From positions 1 to 12,611 of the forward strand of contig CAJMNU010000036.1 in the NCBI GenBank assembly GCA_905214855.1: 12,611 nt of DNA. The letters run 5' to 3'. The notes under the pieces were generated by a model. It had not been told where the DNA came from. It saw only the letters and a program-made list of their open reading frames with translations, and ran no database searches. The DNA is from an uncultured bacterium (lineage in GTDB: Bacteria; Bacillota; Clostridia; Lachnospirales; Lachnospiraceae). Both the position numbers and the translations under genes were made by a program. This document shows positions 1 to 5,538 of the stretch, piece after piece. Within the stretch, counting starts at the first letter, position 1; every line of letters begins with the position of its first letter.

Positions 1-52
1 GCGACCTCCTGGTCCCAAACCAGGCGCTCTAGCCAAGCTGAGCCACACCCCG
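1..52 (-). tRNA. tRNA-Pro (anticodon UGG), 3' part cut off by the window edge
   Basis: On the minus strand the sequence starts with the acceptor arm CGGGGTG at 52-46, followed by a D arm with GCTC/GAGC pairing. The anticodon stem CCTGG/CCAGG encloses the loop TTTGGGA. Loop positions 34-36 read TGG, which decodes proline codons. The variable loop begins (AGGTC) and the window ends before the T arm, so the 3' half of the acceptor stem cannot be checked. A consensus promoter lies about 35 bases upstream of the mature 5' end. The identity is secure from the anticodon and the CGGGG acceptor strand. Confidence 0.93.
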
Positions 53-93
53 TTGGTTGTTGTTTTTTTGTGCTTTCCCGTGACACATGCATC

Positions 94-122
94 ATTATAT
101 ACGATGATATACTAAATGTCAA
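94..122 (-). promoter_or_regulatory. Perfect sigma-A promoter of tRNA-Pro
   Basis: On the minus strand, TTGACA (122-117) and TATAAT (99-94) are both exact consensus and are separated by 17 bases. The predicted transcription start is near 87, giving a leader of about 35 bases before the tRNA. A/T tracts at 126-156 occupy the place of an UP element. The tRNA therefore probably has its own strong promoter, independent of the operon upstream. Confidence 0.88.
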
Positions 123-125
123 CAC

Positions 126-156
126 TTTTTTTAAAATTTTTTAAAAAATTTTTTTT
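126..156 (-). promoter_or_regulatory. Alternating A/T tracts upstream of the tRNA promoter (UP-element-like, probably bent DNA)
   Basis: Thirty-one consecutive A/T bases made of runs of T7, A4, T6, A6 and T8 begin 3 bases upstream of the -35 hexamer. This is roughly -39 to -69, where the alpha subunit C-terminal domains of RNA polymerase contact DNA. Tracts of this length and alternation are usually curved. The role as an UP element is inferred from position and composition. Confidence 0.55.
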
Positions 157-181
157 GACTATTTTTAAGCCCAAAATCCTG

Positions 182-220
182 TTGCGACAGCTGTATTTTT
201 CTCTCATACAACTGTCGCAA
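182..220. repeat. Perfect 9-bp dyad with extended stem, unassigned
   Basis: TTGCGACAG (182-190) is exactly complementary to CTGTCGCAA (212-220). After one mismatch the stem continues for 5 bp (192-196 with 206-210), leaving a 9-base loop. It lies between the end of the YfcE-like gene and the tRNA promoter. No U-tract follows directly on either strand, so it is not a standard intrinsic terminator. It could still help 3'-end formation of the operon, be an operator, or be a copy of a dispersed palindromic repeat. Confidence 0.6.
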
Positions 221-281
221 TTCCATACATTCCTGTTTCTTCCAATCTGCATGTTTCTGTATCTTACAGTATCCCAATACA

Positions 282-776
282 TCAATATAAAGGCAGATAA
301 TTCTGAGTAAAATGAAGCTCTCCTTCACGGTCCACTTCCAAGATCACATAAGATGGCTTCCTTCCATCTTGACGTGGAAATGAAAGACTTCCTGGATTCA
401 TAACCATAACATCCCCACGGAATTCACAAAATGGTTTGTGAGTATGTCCATACATCACAATATCACAATGGCGGCTTTGCGCCTCATTCGCTAATTCTCC
501 AACATCCAGAGAGACATTATAATAATGACCATGTGTCAACAAGGCTCTGTGATTCCCAATTGGTACCTCCACTTCTCGTGGAAGATCAGAGAAAAAGTCA
601 TTATTTCCCAAAACCATATGAAGAATACAATCTGGTCCTATCCATTCACTGATCTGGTTTTCCACTCCTTCTCCATCTCCCAAATGAATCAGCATATCAA
701 TTGGTTTTACCATCTCGATCACTTTCTTTAAATTTTCATTTCTTCGATGTGTATCACTTACAACTAAGATCTTCAT
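282..776 (-). CDS. YfcE-family metallophosphoesterase (YsnB/MJ0936-like)
   Basis: A 164-residue calcineurin-like phosphoesterase, expected to be a soluble metal-dependent phosphodiesterase or phosphatase. The metal-site motifs appear in order: SDTH (D8, H10), HLGDGEG (D34), GNND (N58, D60), THGH (H82, H84) and GHTH (H111, H113), then the family signature NPGSLSFPR from residue 127. Length is normal for the family. A TTG 15 bases further upstream (791) is open in frame, but GGAG followed by 9 bases fits the ATG at 776, which begins one base after the stop of the pyrophosphatase gene; translation is probably coupled. It is the last gene of the operon and is shorter and divergent from the true YfcE orthologue at 3998-4543. 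The fold is certain; the natural substrate is not known for this branch. Confidence 0.9.
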   Translation of the reverse strand: MKILVVSDTHRRNENLKKVIEMVKPIDMLIHLGDGEGVENQISEWIGPDCILHMVLGNNDFFSDLPREVEVPIGNHRALLTHGHYYNVSLDVGELANEAQSRHCDIVMYGHTHKPFCEFRGDVMVMNPGSLSFPRQDGRKPSYVILEVDREGELHFTQNYLPLY

Positions 777-777
777 T

Positions 778-1395
778 TTACTTTTCTCCAAATACCTTTA
801 TAAGTTCTGTTTTCATTGATTCCAGTGCTTTTCCTCTATGGCTGATCTTATTTTTTTCTTCCATGCTCAGCTGGGCAGATGTCTTTTGATATTCTGGCAG
901 ATATAAGATCGGATCATAACCAAATCCGCCTTCTCCTTCTGCTTTCTCCGCAATCACACCTTCCATAGCTCCATTTGTCTCCAATACACTTCCATCAGGC
1001 AATACAGCTGCAATAGCGCACCAGAATCTTGCCTTTCTCTCCCTATCTCCTGATGCATTCACTCTGGCGATCAAATTTGCGTTTTTCTGTTCATATGGAG
1101 TATCTTCTCCCATATAGCGTGCAGAATAAATTCCCGGTTCTCCTCCCAGGCAATCAATGATCAGACCAGAATCATCAGCCAAAACAATATCATTTGGACA
1201 GCACATATGGATTGTCTGTGCCTTAATCCTTGCATTCTCTGCAAATGTGCTTCCGTTCTCCACAATCTCAGCATTTGCTCCAACCTCTTTCATAGAACAG
1301 ATTTCCATGCCCAAGTCTGCCATGATTGCTCGGATTTCTCTCATCTTTCCTTCATTACCAGTTGCAAAAATAATCCTCTGTTTCATAAATTTCAT
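778..1395 (-). CDS. rdgB: XTP/dITP non-canonical purine NTP pyrophosphatase (RdgB/HAM1)
   Basis: A 205-residue homologue of RdgB/Ham1, which hydrolyses dITP, dITP-like and XTP nucleotides to the monophosphate plus pyrophosphate and so keeps deaminated purines out of DNA and RNA. Visible motifs are FATGNEGK near residue 10 (phosphate-binding TxNxxK), the acidic helix containing E53, LADDSGL with D74/D75 (metal and catalysis), EPGIYSARY, GFGYDPI at 157-163 and the base-recognition ISHRGKAL at 184-191. Length is normal. The ATG at 1395 has GGAAG 10 bases upstream; an in-frame ATG at 1386 (residue 4) is less well spaced. The gene follows the peptidase after 85 bases, with a possible extended -10 in that gap, and is followed after one base by the YfcE-like gene. 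Confidence 0.95.
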   Translation of the reverse strand: MKFMKQRIIFATGNEGKMREIRAIMADLGMEICSMKEVGANAEIVENGSTFAENARIKAQTIHMCCPNDIVLADDSGLIIDCLGGEPGIYSARYMGEDTPYEQKNANLIARVNASGDRERKARFWCAIAAVLPDGSVLETNGAMEGVIAEKAEGEGGFGYDPILYLPEYQKTSAQLSMEEKNKISHRGKALESMKTELIKVFGEK

Positions 1396-1461
1396 TTAGG
1401 TACGACTTCCACTTTCTCTACGCAGCAAAAGAAGTGCCTTTCCCCTTTCCTAAAATCGAAC

Positions 1462-1470
1462 AGTATACCA
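1462..1470 (-). promoter_or_regulatory. Possible extended -10 element ahead of rdgB
   Basis: The minus strand reads TGGTATACT (1470-1462), matching the extended -10 pattern TGnTATAAT with one mismatch. No good -35 hexamer is visible at the proper distance. It sits in the only sizeable gap of the lower operon and could give rdgB and its partner extra transcription. Confidence 0.3.
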
Positions 1471-1480
1471 AAATCACTTT

Positions 1481-2749
1481 TCATGAAGCGGCAGGCAGAA
1501 GATTCCTTCCATAAGCCTTCAGACAAATATTACAATCCAATGACTCTTCTACTCTTTCCCACGTTTCTCCATTCCAACTAATATATCCCTCTCCATCAGA
1601 AATATCAACCTTTTTCAATCCATTTGCCTGAAATTCTGCAGCAGCCTGTGCTTTTCCTGTTGGAGATACCATCTTTACCATTACTGCAAAAGAATCCTTT
1701 TCTTTTACACTTTGTTTTTCACTCAAAGGTACAGATACAAATCCTGTCCATTCTACAGTTCCTGAAGCCACTTTTTGTTTTTTAGAAAAATCATGGACAT
1801 CTTTCCAATCATCCACCCAAAACACCTCATATCTGCTTCCTGAATCAAGAACATAGAATCCAACTGCCTCTATCTCCCCATCTCCAACAGCCTGATATCG
1901 ATTCGCATACCAAAGTGTATCACATTCATATCCAATCTGTCCTATCCAGCCGCATGAGTCTGTCTCATATAGAATCTGTGATGGATCTGCTCTGTCTACA
2001 GAAGAATACACAACTGCATCTTTTCCAATTGAACAGTCTTCATAGGAAACATAAAAATATCCCTGATCTCCAAAATCCTCTCCCCAGCTGTTTAAACACA
2101 AAAATGCCCCATCATGTTTGGGAGGAACACAAAAATTTTCTTTTGGATACGCATCATCCCATCCTATGATCACAATCTCATGATTGCTTGTATGTTCCTG
2201 CATACAACAATAAGAAGCAGTCTGTGCGTTATACCATGGAGACCTGTTCAAATCCCCTTCCAAAAAACTGCTGTAAAAAGAAGATTCCACTGCTCCAAAT
2301 GCCATCACTGCTTCTTTGATTTCCTCAAAATTTTGTTCTTGGAGAATACGTATCTCTTTGACATGATATGGCACATCTTTATTGGTCCTTTGTGATACCG
2401 GTCCACGCCAGGAAAGCAGATATGCCATTGACATTGTATACATTCCCCCATCTTGATCATTCCATTCATCCCAATCTGATATCATGTGCTGAACAGAAAA
2501 TGTGTCATCCCACTTTGGACGAAGAGACAGTTCAAGCGCTGTCAGGGAAGCATATGCCCAACAATTCACACTGCTCCCCTGATTCTTCACTGAAGCCCAT
2601 TTGCCATGCTGTCTCGCATCATAGGCTTCAGGCAATATGGTCTGTTCCTTTTGCAGCACCTGTATTTCTTTTGTTGTATCAGAATCCACTGTAGTGCATC
2701 CAATACAAAAGATCAACAAGAATATCCACAGACACCATCTTTTACTCAT
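1481..2749 (-). CDS. Papain-like (C1) cysteine peptidase, predicted lipoprotein, with C-terminal lectin-like domain
   Basis: A 422-residue exported protein. Residues 1-17 form a hydrophobic signal segment ending FCIGC, so C18 is the likely lipidated cysteine, although Cys at -3 is unusual for a lipobox. The peptidase core contains VKNQGSSVNCWAYAS with oxyanion Q57 and nucleophile C63, NHEIVIIGWDD with H190, and LNSWGEDFGDQGYF with N220. The full papain catalytic set is therefore present. The C-terminal part (about 245-415, rich in Trp, Tyr and beta-strand patterns) fits the lectin-like domain that follows C1 domains in clostridia. There is no obvious propeptide inhibitor domain. Its ATG overlaps the methyltransferase stop by 8 bases (ATGAGTAA), so the two are coupled. 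Substrate unknown; expected on the outer face of the membrane or cell wall. Confidence 0.88.
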   Translation of the reverse strand: MSKRWCLWIFLLIFCIGCTTVDSDTTKEIQVLQKEQTILPEAYDARQHGKWASVKNQGSSVNCWAYASLTALELSLRPKWDDTFSVQHMISDWDEWNDQDGGMYTMSMAYLLSWRGPVSQRTNKDVPYHVKEIRILQEQNFEEIKEAVMAFGAVESSFYSSFLEGDLNRSPWYNAQTASYCCMQEHTSNHEIVIIGWDDAYPKENFCVPPKHDGAFLCLNSWGEDFGDQGYFYVSYEDCSIGKDAVVYSSVDRADPSQILYETDSCGWIGQIGYECDTLWYANRYQAVGDGEIEAVGFYVLDSGSRYEVFWVDDWKDVHDFSKKQKVASGTVEWTGFVSVPLSEKQSVKEKDSFAVMVKMVSPTGKAQAAAEFQANGLKKVDISDGEGYISWNGETWERVEESLDCNICLKAYGRNLLPAAS

Positions 2750-3905
2750 TCGTTTCTGTTCTCTTTCGTGCCGGAGGTTTTGGTCCTTGATACTGATACA
2801 GATAAGTTTTCATCATGCCATTATAGATTTTTCTGTTTTTATCTGCTTTTCTTCCAATATACCGTTCTGCATCTTCATATGCTGTAATAAGATACATAGA
2901 CCAGCTATCCAGCATCTGATATCTTTCCCCAATCTGACGATACAATGCTGGCAAATTCTTTTTTTCTTCGATTCTTTCTCCATATGGTGGATTGGTAATA
3001 ATAAATCCATATTTTTTAGGATGGCTCAATTCTGCCACAGGACGCTGCTGAAAATGGATCAAATGCTCCACACCTGCTGCTTTTGCATTAGAACGAGCTG
3101 CTGCCACAATTTCTTCATCAATATCATACCCCTGAATGTCTGTTTTTACAGAATCATCCACCAAATCATTTGCCTCATCAATGGCATGATACCATTCTTT
3201 TCTTGGAATCAGATTAGACCACTCCTCTGCCAGAAAAGACCGGTTCATTCCCGGAGCAATATTCGCTGCGATCAAAGCAGCCTCAATTGGAAATGTTCCG
3301 CTTCCGCAAAAAGGATCTACCAGAATCCTATCTTTTTTCCAAGGAGTCAAAAGAATCAATGCTGCCGCTAATGTCTCTGTAATTGGCGCTTTACTGGTCA
3401 AGGTACGATATCCCCTCTTATGGAGAGAATCACCTGATGTATCGATTCCAATGGTCACCTGATCTTTAAAAAGAAAGACTCTAAGTGGAAAACTGCTCCC
3501 TGATTCTGGAAACCAGCTGATATTATATTTGCTTTTCAGCCGCTCTACCATAGCCTTTTTCATAATAGATTGAATATCAGATGGGCTAAATAGCTTACTC
3601 TTTATAGAAGATGCCTTTGCAACCCAGAACTTTCCGTCCTGTGGAATCCAATCTTCCCAGGCAATTGCCTTTGTTTTTTCAAATAATTCTTCAAATGTAA
3701 CTGCCTGAAAACTTCCCACTTTCAAAAGGACACGTTCTGCTGTCCTCAAAAATACATTTGCTCTGCAGATTGCCTCTGCATCCCCCAAAAATGTCACTCG
3801 TCCATCTTCTACTTGACTTATCTCATATCCCAGATCTATAATTTCCCGTTTCAGTACTGCCTCCAGACCAAAATGACACGGAGCTATCAATTCAAATGTT
3901 CTCAA
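2742..3905 (-). CDS. THUMP-domain class I SAM-dependent RNA methyltransferase (YpsC / RlmL N-terminal-half type)
   Basis: A 387-residue cytoplasmic enzyme, about the length of Bacillus YpsC. Residues roughly 45-155 match the RNA-binding THUMP module, followed by HKRGYR at 162-167. The Rossmann methyltransferase domain has SAM-binding motif I VDPFCGSGTFPIEAA (196-210), an acidic GYDID (259-263) and the catalytic NPPYGER (305-311), typical of exocyclic-amine guanine N2 methylation. In E. coli the homologous RlmL half makes m2G2445 in 23S rRNA; the same target here is inferred. The start is TTG at 3905: AAGAGG lies 7 bases upstream and no in-frame ATG is near. The ribosome binding site abuts three tandem 13-bp repeats. 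The basic tail KPPARKRTETNE may be disordered. Its stop overlaps the peptidase start. Confidence 0.92.
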   Translation of the reverse strand: MRTFELIAPCHFGLEAVLKREIIDLGYEISQVEDGRVTFLGDAEAICRANVFLRTAERVLLKVGSFQAVTFEELFEKTKAIAWEDWIPQDGKFWVAKASSIKSKLFSPSDIQSIMKKAMVERLKSKYNISWFPESGSSFPLRVFLFKDQVTIGIDTSGDSLHKRGYRTLTSKAPITETLAAALILLTPWKKDRILVDPFCGSGTFPIEAALIAANIAPGMNRSFLAEEWSNLIPRKEWYHAIDEANDLVDDSVKTDIQGYDIDEEIVAAARSNAKAAGVEHLIHFQQRPVAELSHPKKYGFIITNPPYGERIEEKKNLPALYRQIGERYQMLDSWSMYLITAYEDAERYIGRKADKNRKIYNGMMKTYLYQYQGPKPPARKRTETNE

Positions 3906-3913
3906 ATCCTGAC

Positions 3914-3952
3914 CTCTTTATTCTTTCTCTTTATTCTTTCTCTTTATTCTTT
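3914..3952 (-). repeat. Three perfect tandem 13-bp repeats next to the methyltransferase ribosome binding site
   Basis: CTCTTTATTCTTT (plus strand) occurs three times without interruption at 3914-3926, 3927-3939 and 3940-3952. On the coding strand each unit reads AAAGAATAAAGAG, and the last unit plus the next G forms the Shine-Dalgarno site AAGAGG for the TTG start at 3905. Copy-number change would alter the leader but not the reading frame. Confidence 0.9.
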
Positions 3953-3997
3953 GTACTGTTTTTCTCTGTACTTCTTGTTTTTATAGTTCGTATCCAA

Positions 3998-4543
3998 TTA
4001 CTCCAACGTCACACGTTTTATGATATTTTCATCAAAATCATATATGGTAAATATCTCTTCATCAAGGACTGCATATGTTGCAGGATTTCCCCCTTTTGGT
4101 ATAGAAACCGAACCTGGATTTAAAATCCAATGTCCCTCTTTTTTATCTGCTCTCAGCAGATGTGTATGACCGTGGATCAAAATATCATTTTCCTGTATTG
4201 GAGGCATAGAATCCTCATTGTACACATGTCCGTGTGTGGCATAAAATATCTTTCCATTTAACATCAACAGGGCATAATCCGCAAGCACTGGGAACTCTAA
4301 TACCATCTGGTCAACCTCTGTATCACAGTTCCCTCTCACACAACAGATCTGATCTTTCATATCATTCAACATAGCAATAACTTCTTTAGGTGCATATTCT
4401 TTTGGAAGATCATTTCTAGGACCATGATACAGAACATCCCCTAATAAGATCAACCGTTCTGCCTCTGACTTTTTATATGCATCCAGCATCTTTCTGCAAT
4501 AATATGCGGAACCATGGATATCTGATGCAAACATATATTTCAT
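3998..4543 (-). CDS. yfcE: Phosphodiesterase YfcE
   Basis: A 181-residue orthologue of E. coli YfcE, a manganese-dependent phosphodiesterase active on artificial substrates such as bis-pNPP; the physiological substrate is unknown. The match to the E. coli protein is close along the whole length: MFASDIHGS (D7, H9), LLGDVLYHGPRN, VRGNCDTEVDQM, THGH, ILIHGHTHLL and NPGSVSIPKGGNPATY. An in-frame TTG at 4552 has been passed over because AGAAAGG sits exactly 9 bases before the ATG at 4543, and the E. coli protein begins at the same place. It is the first gene after the promoter at 4640-4667 and is followed by the methyltransferase after 92 bases. Identification is strong; function is as vague as for the whole family. 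Confidence 0.95.
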   Translation of the reverse strand: MKYMFASDIHGSAYYCRKMLDAYKKSEAERLILLGDVLYHGPRNDLPKEYAPKEVIAMLNDMKDQICCVRGNCDTEVDQMVLEFPVLADYALLMLNGKIFYATHGHVYNEDSMPPIQENDILIHGHTHLLRADKKEGHWILNPGSVSIPKGGNPATYAVLDEEIFTIYDFDENIIKRVTLE

Positions 4544-4639
4544 CTCATTCAACCTTTCTTTTATCTTATTTTCCCTTCTTCTCTATGTGCAGGCTATTTC
4601 CAAACTGCTTGAATAGGAAAGTCTTCTCAGTGCTTATAT

Positions 4640-4667
4640 TTTATAGCGAACCTATATCTCCTGTCAA
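4640..4667 (-). promoter_or_regulatory. Sigma-A promoter for the yfcE-rdgB operon, overlapping the rhodanese stop codon
   Basis: The minus strand has an exact TTGACA (4667-4662) and TATAAA (4645-4640) with a 16-base spacer. The -35 hexamer contains the TGA stop of the rhodanese gene. The predicted start is near 4633, giving a leader of about 90 bases before yfcE. This separates rhodanese from the enzymes below it as a transcription unit, although read-through is possible because no terminator is visible between them. Confidence 0.7.
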
Positions 4668-4975
4668 TCCATTCTTATCCAGTTAGGTCCACAATAGTAA
4701 GCAATTCCTCCACTCACATTGACAGCCTGTCTCCCTGTTTTTACTGTCTCAATCGCTGCCCTCAGACTAAGACTCCCCCTTGAACAGTAAAATACAGGGA
4801 TCTTATTTTTATATTTTATATTCGCCCACTGTTCTCCATTTATAAATGGAAGATTCTTTGCACCATACAGATGACCTTCTGCAAATTCTTGAGGGGTTCG
4901 CACATCAATCAAAATGTACTCCTCGTTTTCTATATACCAATCTACTTCCCATACTGAGATAAAACAGAGTTGCAT
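4664..4975 (-). CDS. Single-domain rhodanese-like protein
   Basis: A 103-residue protein with one rhodanese domain, the sulfur-carrying fold that forms a persulfide on a loop cysteine. Motifs seen are YILIDVRTPQEFAEGHLYGAKNLPF (from about residue 20), with the domain-typical DVR and GH, and the active-site loop YCSRGSLS, whose cysteine is residue 64. GRQAVNVSGGI is the usual final strand-turn. The partner accepting or donating sulfur cannot be told. An upstream in-frame ATG (4999) exists, but TTTTGGAGGG places a Shine-Dalgarno site 7-8 bases before the ATG at 4975, so that start is preferred. It stands alone between the terminator at 5065-5100 and the yfcE promoter. I see no convincing promoter; TATGAT near 5014 has no good -35. 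Confidence 0.88.
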   Translation of the reverse strand: MQLCFISVWEVDWYIENEEYILIDVRTPQEFAEGHLYGAKNLPFINGEQWANIKYKNKIPVFYCSRGSLSLRAAIETVKTGRQAVNVSGGIAYYCGPNWIRMD

Positions 4976-5064
4976 ATATATCCCTCCAAAAGAAAACATG
5001 CTCTACTGTATCATATGCATCGTTCGTTCATCTGCGACTTCCAAAAAATCACCTTTTTCACACT

Positions 5065-5100
5065 AAAAAACAGACAGGAAACTATTTTATCCCCTGTCTG
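5065..5100 (-). terminator. Intrinsic terminator of the small forespore-type gene
   Basis: On the minus strand, CAGACAGG (5100-5093) pairs with CCTGTCTG (5078-5071) across a 14-base loop and is followed at once by six T residues (5070-5065). It lies 12 bases beyond the end of the open frame that continues after the 50-codon gene. Confidence 0.85.
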
Positions 5101-5217
5101 CTCCTTCTCTTTTTACTTTCTCTTATTTGCCTGTTTATATTGATGTGCCTTTTTTGTTCTTATTTCATCTGTATCCGTTCTTTTTGTTACTCTTCCCAAG
5201 TACCTCAGGTTAAATAC

Positions 5218-5370
5218 TTAACGGCTTCTGTTCTGACTGTTGTTCTCACTTCTGTCTGTAGCTTTATTCTGACTCTTGTTTTTGTCTTCATTTTTTCCCC
5301 TGCAATCCTGTGCTTTGTAATCCTGCGCTTTGTTTCTCTCTCCATAACAGTTGCTATTTTTGTTATTCAT
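5218..5370 (-). CDS. Small Asn/Lys/Gln-rich hydrophilic protein (50 aa), candidate new forespore protein
   Basis: I do not recognise this protein as a named family. It starts MNNKNSNCYGER and ends NNSQNRSR. It is almost wholly polar (11 Asn, 7 Lys, many Gln, Ser, Asp and Arg), with two KAQD repeats at residues 14-17 and 19-22 and two cysteines. No signal peptide, membrane segment or hydrophobic core is visible, so it is probably disordered. It is likely a real gene: AGGAGG lies 5 bases before the ATG, an exact sigma G promoter lies at 5410-5439, and a terminator lies at 5065-5100, making a complete single-gene unit. Sigma G genes are read in the developing spore and include the small acid-soluble spore proteins. 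This one lacks the alpha/beta SASP signature as I know it, so a SASP-like role is only inference. After the TAA the same frame stays open for 34 codons. Confidence 0.68.
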   Translation of the reverse strand: MNNKNSNCYGERNKAQDYKAQDCRGKNEDKNKSQNKATDRSENNSQNRSR

Positions 5371-5375
5371 AAAAA

Positions 5376-5381
5376 CCTCCT
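5376..5381 (-). promoter_or_regulatory. Consensus ribosome binding site of the 50-codon gene
   Basis: AGGAGG on the minus strand, 5 bases before the ATG at 5370. A complete anti-16S match at this distance is the main reason to accept so short a reading frame. Confidence 0.85.
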
Positions 5382-5409
5382 GTCAAATATCCTTATTTGT
5401 TACATGGAT

Positions 5410-5439
5410 TAGTATGACTGGTTTTTCATAAAATATTCA
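5410..5439 (-). promoter_or_regulatory. Sigma G (forespore) promoter of the 50-codon gene
   Basis: The minus strand reads TGAATA (5439-5434), a 17-base spacer and CATACTA (5416-5410). Both hexamer and heptamer equal the classical Bacillus sigma G consensus seen before ssp genes. The predicted transcript starts near 5403, about 33 bases before the ATG. Sigma F recognises overlapping sequences, so early forespore expression is also possible. Confidence 0.72.
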
Positions 5440-5503
5440 ATTCTTACTTTTTGATGAATTTTTAATTTGTTATTTAACTTTTTTTTAAAATGAGAAAAAA
5501 GGC

Positions 5504-5532
5504 TTGCTTTTTTTTCACTTATCTCGTATACT
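5504..5532 (+). promoter_or_regulatory. Plus-strand sigma-A promoter of the candidate small RNA
   Basis: TTGCTT (5504-5509) and TATACT (5527-5532) are separated by 17 bases. Each hexamer has the most conserved positions of the consensus. The DNA upstream is very AT-rich with T and A runs. The predicted start is G5539, the first base of the RNA's 5' hairpin. It diverges from the sigma G promoter of the small gene. Confidence 0.6.
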
Positions 5533-5538
5533 TATATT

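Noticed and set aside
131..328. Minus-strand 65-codon frame between the YfcE-like gene and the tRNA promoter
   Set aside because: It overlaps the end of the YfcE-like gene, the dyad, the A/T tracts and part of the promoter upstream region. Its C-terminal run of Lys/Phe only reflects A/T tracts. There is no ribosome binding site.
4985..5060. Promoter for the rhodanese gene (TATGAT near 5014)
   Set aside because: No -35 hexamer at 16-18 bases and no proper extended -10.
5170..5240. CRISPR, IS or attachment-site sequence in the middle gap
   Set aside because: No evenly spaced repeats, no transposase fragments, and no tRNA-derived direct repeats are present anywhere in the window.
5140..5412. 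Plus-strand 90-codon frame that looks like a membrane protein
   Set aside because: It is the exact antisense of the Asn/Lys/Gln-rich small gene, whose codons read as hydrophobic on the other strand. It has no Shine-Dalgarno site and no promoter, while the opposite strand has both plus a terminator.
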